Below, in pieces: positions 1-5,094 of a stretch of DNA of 7,568 nt (within the stretch, counting starts at the first letter, position 1; every line of letters starts with the position of its first letter). The notes beneath the pieces are model-generated. The model made no database searches. It saw only the letters and a program-made list of their open reading frames with translations, and was not told where the DNA came from. Origin of the DNA: MGBC113645 sp036308445 (GTDB lineage: Bacteria > Bacillota_I > Bacilli_A > Erysipelotrichales > Coprobacillaceae); the NCBI GenBank assembly GCA_036308445.1, contig JAXJVS010000029.1, positions 1 to 7,568 on the forward strand, read 5' to 3'. Made by a program: the position numbers and the translations under genes.

Positions 1-1
1 C

Positions 2-76
2 ATTAACTTCATATTGACAAGTTATATTATAGGTGTAGTAAGAAGAAATGTTAAACTCCCTTTAAAACATATTTAA
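2..76 (+). CDS. C-terminal tail of an upstream gene (partial)
   Basis: This frame is open from the window edge to a TAA and is the only + strand frame without an early stop. It encodes 24 residues: a hydrophobic stretch (FILTSYIIGVV) followed by a basic tail (RRNVKLPLKHI). A final membrane helix with a positively charged cytoplasmic end would fit. An intrinsic terminator starts 2 bases after the stop, which supports a real gene end. Too little is present to name the protein. Confidence 0.45.
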   Translation: MNFILTSYIIGVVRRNVKLPLKHI

Positions 77-78
77 AT

Positions 79-112
79 AAAAAAAGATTCACCAGTAGGT
101 GAGTCTTTTTTT
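79..112 (+). terminator. Rho-independent terminator of the upstream gene
   Basis: An 8-bp stem GATTCACC/GGTGAGTC (one T-G wobble) with an AGTA loop is flanked by a run of seven A's on the left and seven T's on the right. The A-run and T-run extend the stem and could make it work in both directions. It directly follows the TAA at 74-76. Confidence 0.85.
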
Positions 113-124
113 ATCTTACAATAA

Positions 125-547
125 TCTCCCCCAGATAGTCAGGGTGTGTGTTTTGTATCGTGGTATACTAATGAAAGTGGACAGCTTAATATTATGGGTT
201 CAAAGTTTTCTAGAGTGTAAGATGGAATATAATGGTATAAAGATGATGTTAAATGGTAAAATAGAAATTATATGCCTAAATCAGGCAATTTTATTTTTTT
301 GATCGGAATAATGATAATGATTCTTATCATGTAAGTATAGTAGAAAAATCGAAAGAGATTGTATTTATACTATTGAGGGAAATGACGGAGATAAGGTAAG
401 CTCAAAAGCTATTCTAAAGATTATAAATGTATTTTTGGATATGGATTAAACAAATAATATATCGAAGAGGTTGATACGTACTTTGAAAAACAATGAAAAT
501 ACGAAAAAGAAATAAATGAATTGAATTTAAGAAGAGAAAAATATTAA
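125..547 (+). pseudogene. Decayed CHAP-domain cell-wall hydrolase (amidase/endopeptidase) remnant
   Basis: No frame is open for long, but joining frames gives ordered CHAP-family landmarks. At 152-208 the frame reads FVSWYTNESGQLNIMGSKF. At 272-298, shifting frame in a T7 run, it reads MPKSGNFIFFD, followed by YHVSIVEK to about 348 (HVxIVE carries the usual catalytic His). At 363-410 it reads IYTIEGNDGDKVSSKA. At 413-454 it reads SKDYKCIFGYGLNK. The same frame continues past TAA (455-457) as YIEEVDTYFEKQ, a TGA, and a charged Lys/Glu-rich tail to TAA at 545-547, so this may be the original C-terminus. At least three frame changes and several stops are needed, and no start codon or signal peptide remains. 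The usual WCAxFVSW cysteine region reads QGVCFVSW here, so the catalytic Cys appears lost. CHAP proteins of this style are common in integrative conjugative elements and phages, so a mobile origin is plausible but not shown. Confidence 0.75.
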
Positions 548-548
548 T

Positions 549-687
549 AGTTGAATTAAATTTAATGAATATATAGAATGGAGGATGAATCTTAACTGTT
601 GCATAAAGAAAAATGAAGTTACCTCCCCGGTAACTTCATATAAAACATTTTGAGTATTTCACCTGTCTACTTGACAGGGGCGGTTCA
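549..687 (+). mobile_element. Probable right-end remnant of an IS3-family (IS150-like) element
   Basis: Read on the minus strand from 687, the sequence starts TGAACCGCCCCTGTCAAG and continues TAGACAGG. This resembles the terminal repeats I know for IS150-group IS3 elements (TGA/TAC-G-CCCC...AAGT-AGACA). Inside it, 549-605 looks like a worn transposase orfB tail: one can read a YRM-like run near 575 and a short SLTVA-stop-like end near 592-605, but only with frame changes. The hairpin at 613-639 lies between, where such elements often carry one. The rest of the element (orfA, most of orfB, left end) is absent. The tip call rests on memory of the consensus, and the orfB reading is weak. Confidence 0.4.
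605..639 (-). terminator. Hairpin terminator for the leftward operon
   Basis: A perfect 11-bp inverted repeat, ATGAAGTTACC/GGTAACTTCAT (613-623 and 629-639), has a 5-nt loop. On the minus strand it is followed by TTTTCTTT, a usable U-tract. On the plus strand no T-run follows. It is the first strong hairpin downstream of the leftward operon, whose last stop is at 725, so it probably ends that transcript even though it seems to belong to the IS remnant. Confidence 0.6.
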
Positions 688-724
688 TTTCAAAACTCTA
701 TTCTATATCAATCAATATAATTCT

Positions 725-1333
725 TTAATTTAAATTGAAAGTTACTGTAAAATTTTTATTAACTTTACCTACATAAGTAACTATATTGCCTTGCGCATTG
801 ACAGAATAAGATTTATTTGAATTTTTGAAACTACCAGTATAACTTGACATCTCAAAATAGTTGATAGTAGCAATTTTAGTTACAGTTATTGTTGGCTTAT
901 AAGAAGTATCAAAATATTTTACAGATTCTTTTGTTGTATATTTATAATTTAAAGTCATTCTATTTCTTCCACTATTAAATGATAAAGTTTTACTGCCAGA
1001 AGTAGATCGTGTAGTTATTTCAGTAATAGTAACATTTATTTCAGTAGGCATTTTGATTATTGCAATACAATCATTATAAAGCTCTTCTTTATCAACAGAT
1101 AATATAGTCGAAATATAATTTTGATAGTCCATTTCAAAACACTTATCTAAATGATTTTCATAGTATTCATTTTCATCATAGATATGAAATTGAGTATCAT
1201 AATCATCATTGATATCTTGTAACAATAAATTTATATCAGATATAAGATAATTATTGTTTTCTATTGCATGAGTTGGTGTTATGCAAAGTATTAATGCAAT
1301 AGCTGATATAAATATAATAATCATTTTTTTCAT
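725..1333 (-). CDS. Secreted 202-residue protein of unknown family
   Basis: I do not recognise this protein. I chose the ATG at 1333 rather than the longer frame from 1363, because AGGAG (1344-1348) lies 10 nt upstream and translation then begins MKKMIIIF, a normal signal-peptide start. Residues 1-23 form the signal peptide, with probable type I signal peptidase cleavage after THA (A23). The cysteine at 17 lacks a small residue before it, so this is not a lipobox. The mature N-terminal half (about 24-100) is acidic (Asp/Glu/Tyr-rich) and holds two cysteines (C65, C89) that could form a disulfide. The second half (about 100-202) is rich in Thr, Ser, Tyr and Asn with alternating hydrophobic residues, typical of a beta-rich domain ending in TVTFNLN. 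It is the last gene of the leftward operon, 4 bp after the winged-helix gene. Its place opposite another secreted protein with a beta-rich C-terminus suggests a related extracellular role, possibly toxin partner, immunity or inhibitor protein. This is inference only. Confidence 0.8.
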   Translation of the reverse strand: MKKMIIIFISAIALILCITPTHAIENNNYLISDINLLLQDINDDYDTQFHIYDENEYYENHLDKCFEMDYQNYISTILSVDKEELYNDCIAIIKMPTEINVTITEITTRSTSGSKTLSFNSGRNRMTLNYKYTTKESVKYFDTSYKPTITVTKIATINYFEMSSYTGSFKNSNKSYSVNAQGNIVTYVGKVNKNFTVTFNLN

Positions 1334-1337
1334 ATAT

Positions 1338-1634
1338 TTATTTCTCCTGTTTAAATGGTTCATTTAAAAGTTGTACAAATTCTTTAAAAGATTTTTTTCC
1401 AAATTCTGTGATTGAATATGTAGTTTGAGGCCTTTTATTAACAAACTCTTTACGCACATCAATAAAGCCAGCTTCATAAAGTTTGTTCGTGTGATTTGTC
1501 ATTGCTCCATCTGCACATTGACATACTTTTTTTAATTGACTATATGTTAAAGATGATGTATATAAGCTTGCTAATATTTGAATTCTTATTGTAGAATCAA
1601 AGATTTTTGATTGCTTAGATATAGATTTCTTCAT
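1338..1634 (-). CDS. Winged-helix transcriptional regulator (HTH_34-like / MarR-ArsR type fold), 98 aa
   Basis: This is a small one-domain DNA-binding protein. The pattern fits the short winged-helix family (PF13601-like): helix 1 at about 14-26 (TIRIQILASLYTS), LTYSQLKKV at 29-37 as helix 2, ADGAMTNHTNKLYEAGFI at 41-58 covering the recognition helix (families often show DGNLSxHLxxLExAGY), then a wing with FVNKRPQTTYSITEFGKK (64-81). The length matches the family (about 90-100). There is no separate ligand domain, and residues C38 and C40 lie just before the recognition helix. The ATG at 1634 lies inside the end of the membrane-protein gene (20-bp overlap), and the site GAGAAAAG upstream is weak, so translation is probably coupled. 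It is likely the regulator of both divergent promoters at 2384-2455, perhaps responding to the neighbouring membrane protein. That target is inferred. Confidence 0.85.
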   Translation of the reverse strand: MKKSISKQSKIFDSTIRIQILASLYTSSLTYSQLKKVCQCADGAMTNHTNKLYEAGFIDVRKEFVNKRPQTTYSITEFGKKSFKEFVQLLNEPFKQEK

Positions 1635-2307
1635 TTTTAATTACTTTTCTCATATAAACCAATATAAAAATAAAATGTACTAGAGAAAAAATACCATAAC
1701 TCTGTAAGAAATTAACTAAATTATAAACATTAATTAAAAATAACGAATTTACATTGAAAGATGAAAATGAAAAAACAATCATTATATTTATAATATAAAT
1801 AACTACATTATATAATATAAAGATATTTAAATGATTATCTTTAAAATAAAATTTTAATAATAAAGAGCTAAGAATTAAAGTAATTAAATCTAAAGAAATT
1901 GTGTTTATTAAACCTAATAATATTTCCGTATTTAAATAATAGGATAATGGGAAAATGATTTTCGTAAAAGCTAGCAGAATAGGGATAATAATATATAATT
2001 TTAAAAAATCATTTTCTTTAATTGATATCTTTATTTTATTAATGAAATAAATATAAATAATCAAAGTAAAAAGAAATAAAACTATATATAAAATACGAAT
2101 TAAAGGAAAAAACCAATTTTTTTCATTAAGACTAAACATAGTTCCTGCTGTATGAATAAGATAAATAATTAGATTTGAAATCATGTAAAATGTTATCCAA
2201 CTTTTTAAAACTTTCTTTAAATTGTAACATGGTATTTTATCATCTTTTATATAATTTGTATCGGCTACAGATTGATTAATAATATGGATTAGTTCTTTTT
2301 CTTTCAA
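1615..2307 (-). CDS. Six-helix integral membrane protein of unknown function, 230 aa
   Basis: I do not recognise a named family. A cytoplasmic N-terminus of about 36 residues is followed by hydrophobic segments at about 37-55, 68-89, 102-124, 129-152, 161-182 and 202-219, with a further semi-hydrophobic stretch at 187-200 and a short charged tail (RKVIKNEEIYI). No ATPase, kinase or protease motif is visible. The start is a TTG at 2307, chosen because AGAGGTG (2314-2320) stands 6 nt upstream. It is the first gene of the leftward operon and overlaps the regulator gene by 20 bp. A membrane protein paired with a short winged-helix regulator suggests a sensor or anti-regulator, or an immunity protein in a bacteriocin-like locus. 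Both are guesses. Base composition is even more AT-rich than the ABC genes, as expected for a hydrophobic protein. Confidence 0.8.
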   Translation of the reverse strand: MKEKELIHIINQSVADTNYIKDDKIPCYNLKKVLKSWITFYMISNLIIYLIHTAGTMFSLNEKNWFFPLIRILYIVLFLFTLIIYIYFINKIKISIKENDFLKLYIIIPILLAFTKIIFPLSYYLNTEILLGLINTISLDLITLILSSLLLKFYFKDNHLNIFILYNVVIYIINIMIVFSFSSFNVNSLFLINVYNLVNFLQSYGIFSLVHFIFILVYMRKVIKNEEIYI

Positions 2308-2383
2308 ATATCACACCTCTTTTTTTAATTGTTTTTATAAAACCTTCAAATTAATTTGTAAATTATTAAATTTACACACTCTA

Positions 2384-2412
2384 ATTATAAGAGTAATCTA
2401 AAAAAATGCAAA
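2384..2412 (-). promoter_or_regulatory. Promoter of the leftward operon
   Basis: On the minus strand, TTTGCA (2412-2407) and TATAAT (2389-2384, a consensus -10) are separated by 17 nt. The start point would fall near 2377, leaving a leader of about 70 nt before the TTG at 2307. The motif AGAGTAATCT lies in the spacer between the two boxes. Confidence 0.65.
2390..2399. promoter_or_regulatory. Putative operator copy 1 (AGAGTAATCT)
   Basis: An imperfect palindrome sits between the -35 and -10 of the leftward promoter. It matches the perfect palindrome at 2464-2473 at 9 of 10 bases and shares the AAAA that follows it one base downstream. A protein bound here would block RNA polymerase. A second inverted repeat, ACTCT-N7-AGAGT (2378-2394), overlaps it and covers the -10. 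Confidence 0.5.
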
Positions 2413-2426
2413 TGATTTTTATCTTA

Positions 2427-2455
2427 TTTACAAAAATCAAATATTTTGTTATATT
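2427..2455 (+). promoter_or_regulatory. Promoter of the rightward operon
   Basis: TTTACA (2427-2432) and TATATT (2450-2455) are separated by exactly 17 nt, so the start point would be near 2462. The two divergent -35 boxes are only 14 bp apart (2413-2426), so the two promoters are back to back. Confidence 0.65.
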
Positions 2456-2463
2456 TATAGTGT

Positions 2464-2473
2464 AGAGTACTCT
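2464..2473. promoter_or_regulatory. Putative operator copy 2 (perfect palindrome AGAGTACTCT)
   Basis: A perfect 10-bp palindrome placed at about +2 to +11 of the rightward transcript is a classic repressor position. It lies 74 bp from copy 1, close to seven helical turns, so the two sites face the same side of the DNA and could be bridged. Confidence 0.5.
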
Positions 2474-2510
2474 TAAAATCAAAGTGTAATTAGAAAGGAG
2501 AAAAATTATT

Positions 2511-2924
2511 ATGAAATTACAATTTAATATAAGGTTACATTCAAAAGTATTAGTTGTTTTAGGAGTTGTATTAATGTTGGTATTATCTATTGTAGGTGTT
2601 GATGCAGCAACAGAATCAAAAAAACATACCTGGTCTACTAATTATGGTGGAGCAACAGAAACAGTTAAATTAACTGTTTCTTTAGCTACAATAAATAACC
2701 CTAATGTGAGTTATGAGAAAAGTGGATATGGTGGATACTATAATGGTTATGCATATACATATGCTGGAATTGGTAATACTCTTACTAAAAAAATAAGTGG
2801 CGATACAGCTACTTACACAAATAAGGCTACACCAGCATGGACAAATAAAGTATCTTATGCTTCAATAAAAGGTAGTACAAAAACTGCAACCTTTAAATAT
2901 GAAGGTAGTTTGACTGTAAACTAA
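2511..2924 (+). CDS. Secreted 137-residue Gly/Tyr-rich protein (bacteriocin-like precursor?)
   Basis: I do not recognise the family. AAAGGAG (2494-2500) stands 10 nt before the ATG. A basic N-terminus (to K12) and a hydrophobic core (13-29) are followed by VDA, giving probable signal peptidase cleavage near A32 and a mature product of about 105 residues. This is a Sec-type signal, not a double-glycine leader. The mature part has no cysteine. It starts ATESKKHTW, contains a Gly/Tyr-rich run SGYGGYYNGYAYTYAGIG (71-88), and ends in Thr/Lys/Ser-rich beta-prone sequence (ATFKYEGSLTVN). It is the first gene of the rightward operon, with its own strong promoter and a hairpin after it, then two ABC exporter-like genes. 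That order, small secreted product then ABC genes, is seen with bacteriocins such as the lactococcin 972 group, but the Trp-rich features of that family are not present. It could instead be a secreted surface or stress protein. Confidence 0.85.
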   Translation: MKLQFNIRLHSKVLVVLGVVLMLVLSIVGVDAATESKKHTWSTNYGGATETVKLTVSLATINNPNVSYEKSGYGGYYNGYAYTYAGIGNTLTKKISGDTATYTNKATPAWTNKVSYASIKGSTKTATFKYEGSLTVN

Positions 2925-2930
2925 ATTAAA

Positions 2931-2968
2931 TAAAAATAAAGTAAAACATAGCTTTTGCTTTATTTTTA
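2931..2968 (+). terminator. Long hairpin between the secreted-protein gene and the ABC genes (partial terminator / attenuator)
   Basis: A 16-bp stem (2931-2946 with 2953-2968, one G-T wobble) has a 6-nt loop CATAGC, and its 3' arm is TTTTGCTTTATTTTTA. The arms are A- and T-rich and no extra T-run follows, so it is probably a leaky terminator or an mRNA-stabilising stem. It starts 6 nt after the stop and ends 3 nt before the AAAGGGGAG site of the next gene. It would allow much more of the secreted protein to be made than of the exporters. Confidence 0.65.
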
Positions 2969-2985
2969 CATAAAGGGGAGATATC

Positions 2986-5094
2986 ATGCTTGAGCTAAAA
3001 AATTATATATTAAAATTCGATAATAAAATAGTTTTTGATAATACTTACTTTAAAGCAAATGATAATCAATTAACACTAATTACTGGTGAGAGTGGTGTAG
3101 GTAAAACAACATGCTTACAATCTTTACTATTGAACAATGTATATAAGGGTGATTATACTTATCATAATCAAAAGGTAAATGAAGAGATAATCAGGGATAA
3201 TTTCTATTTTATTGAACAGTTTCCTACTTTTATAGAGGATCTTGATATAGAATCTCACTTTCTTATGATAGAAGAAAATTTTAAAAATTTAGATTATTAT
3301 CAAACATTAGAAAAACTAAAGATAGAAAATCTGTTAAAAAAATATCCAAATCAGCTTTCAGATGGAGAAAAGAAAAGAATTTCATTAGCTTTAGCATTTT
3401 TTATGAATCGAGAAGTATTAATAGCTGATGAACCAACTTCATCATTAAATGAAGAATTTAGCAGATGTGTATGTGAACTTTTAAAAGAATATGCTATGGA
3501 TGGACATATGGTCATTGCTTCAGGGCATGATCATATGTTAAGGGAATATGCAGATGTTATTTATGAAATAGAGTACAACCAGTTTAAATATTTACAAGAT
3601 AAAGATTATGAGGTTATCAAAAATCATGCTAGTAATAACATAAAGATAAGAGTAAGGTTTATCGATTATTTGAAGATGTATCGACATTCTTTAAAAAGAC
3701 ATATAATGGTAAAGATATTGATGATGATTCTTGTATCAGTTGTTGGATTTGCGTTTGTGTTTAATAATGAGGCAATACGAGTCAATATAGATGCGATAAA
3801 TGAGATATCATCAACCGAAATTCTCGTTTTTAAAAGTGTTGATGGAAAAGGTATGTTTGATTACTCCTATGTTGGAAATGAATTTCCTTTAAGTACAGAG
3901 GAAGTTAAAGCATTACAGAATATTGATCATGTATCATATATAAATTATAAATATGATATAGAAATCAGTAATGACTGTAATGAAAAGGTAAAAATTGGAA
4001 CAAGGAATACAGCAGATGTATTAAAAAAATTATCTGCCAAACAGAATGGAGTGAAACTAGAAAAAAAATATCCAGAAGATTTTGACATTAATCAGATGAC
4101 AATTCAAACATATGATTCGAATTATGATTATGGAAGCAAAGTAAAGGAAAAAATTAGTGATAAAAAGGGGATATATATTTCACAATCTTTATTCAATATA
4201 TTATTTCAAAATATTGATGATCATGATTTGTTAACATTGTATTTACCAATACAAATACCTATTTATAATGTGTCTGGGATAAGTGTAACACAAGCTGAAG
4301 ATGATACATCATCTTATGAAACAAATTGTGTTGCTACAAAAGAAATTTGGACAGAACTTCCGATTGTTGGTATTCTTTCAGGTGACAGTTTATATGATAA
4401 TTATGATAATCAAATTGCAACATATGATATATTTTTAGAACAAGGTATACTAGAAAAATATATAGAACAGTATAAAGATGTCAAGAGTCATGTTATGTAT
4501 TACACTGGTGATTTTGGAAACACTAAAATATATTATGATGAGCTACCTCCAGATGGAGAAGAAATTAGACAGACAATTAAAATGACTCCATGGACTCCTA
4601 ATTGTTATATCATTCATTTGGATAATCTGGGCTATCTTGAAGATGTGCTGACAGAGATTAATAAAATGGGTTTAGATGCGAAGAATGTATATATCAATAC
4701 AACGTCATTAAAAAGTGCTGTTGCATCAACCCAAATGGCTTCTAAAATTCTAGCAGTAGGTATCGCAATACTATTATTGTGTATGGGATATTCAGTGAAA
4801 TCTAAAGAAACAAATGAAAAAGATATGAATAAATTTTTAAATAATTTGGGAGCAAATAAAAAAGAAATACTTTTAATAAAGGTAAAAAAATATGTCCTAA
4901 ACTTTGTTATTCAAACCATTGTAACTCTTATAGCTTCATTTGTTTTAGTGAAACTATTAGCTATTATGTTTCCTTCTGGAACGAAGTATTCATTTGATCT
5001 TGTTATGATTATGATTGGTATTACTTTTATAATTGAGTTTGCATTTGCATTAGTTATGGAAAGAAAGTGGTTAAAAAATGTTAGAACTTCATAA
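2986..5094 (+). CDS. ABC transporter, ATPase-FtsX/MacB-like permease fusion (702 aa), degenerate signature motif
   Basis: AAAGGGGAG (2972-2980) lies 5 nt before the ATG. Residues 1 to about 215 are a compact ABC ATPase: Walker A GESGVGKTT (34-42), Q-loop Q78, signature LSDGE (124-128, instead of LSGGE), Walker B VLIADEP (144-150, catalytic E149), D-loop SSLN (152-155, instead of SxLD) and H-loop H181. A first membrane helix at about 242-260 leads to an external domain of about 325 residues (261-585), rich in Asp, Tyr and Asn. Three helices follow at about 587-602, 636-660 and 671-691, with the FtsX-type cytoplasmic stretch FLNNLGANKKEILLIKVKK between the first two. This is the MacB topology: ATPase, one helix, large outer domain, three helices. 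MacB-type proteins use ATP to drive an outside event by mechanical movement, so export, extraction or resistance to a peptide are all possible. It overlaps the next ABC gene by 17 bp and probably pairs with it. The substrate is likely the upstream secreted protein (inference). Confidence 0.9.
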   Translation: MLELKNYILKFDNKIVFDNTYFKANDNQLTLITGESGVGKTTCLQSLLLNNVYKGDYTYHNQKVNEEIIRDNFYFIEQFPTFIEDLDIESHFLMIEENFKNLDYYQTLEKLKIENLLKKYPNQLSDGEKKRISLALAFFMNREVLIADEPTSSLNEEFSRCVCELLKEYAMDGHMVIASGHDHMLREYADVIYEIEYNQFKYLQDKDYEVIKNHASNNIKIRVRFIDYLKMYRHSLKRHIMVKILMMILVSVVGFAFVFNNEAIRVNIDAINEISSTEILVFKSVDGKGMFDYSYVGNEFPLSTEEVKALQNIDHVSYINYKYDIEISNDCNEKVKIGTRNTADVLKKLSAKQNGVKLEKKYPEDFDINQMTIQTYDSNYDYGSKVKEKISDKKGIYISQSLFNILFQNIDDHDLLTLYLPIQIPIYNVSGISVTQAEDDTSSYETNCVATKEIWTELPIVGILSGDSLYDNYDNQIATYDIFLEQGILEKYIEQYKDVKSHVMYYTGDFGNTKIYYDELPPDGEEIRQTIKMTPWTPNCYIIHLDNLGYLEDVLTEINKMGLDAKNVYINTTSLKSAVASTQMASKILAVGIAILLLCMGYSVKSKETNEKDMNKFLNNLGANKKEILLIKVKKYVLNFVIQTIVTLIASFVLVKLLAIMFPSGTKYSFDLVMIMIGITFIIEFAFALVMERKWLKNVRTS

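Noticed and set aside
99..302. 67-codon + strand open frame
   Set aside because: It starts with GTG inside the terminator hairpin, has no ribosome site, and runs out of frame across the CHAP fossil, whose landmarks lie mostly in other frames.
455..547. TGA read as Trp (alternative genetic code) in the CHAP region
   Set aside because: TAA stops and frameshifts are also present, so decay explains the TGA better, and the intact genes give no hint of recoding.
725..1333. Lipoprotein
   Set aside because: The signal region has LILC, but the residue before the Cys is Leu rather than a small residue, and a good THA cleavage site follows.
1334..1363. Longer start (10 more residues) for the 202-residue secreted protein
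   Set aside because: The upstream ATG lies inside the regulator gene and would put a charged stretch (NHLNRRNKY) before the signal peptide; the AGGAG at 1344-1348 fits the downstream ATG.
2511..2924. Lactococcin 972-type bacteriocin or lantibiotic
   Set aside because: No Trp-rich lactococcin 972 pattern, no Cys residues in the mature part, and no modification enzyme (LanB, LanC or LanM-like) in the window.
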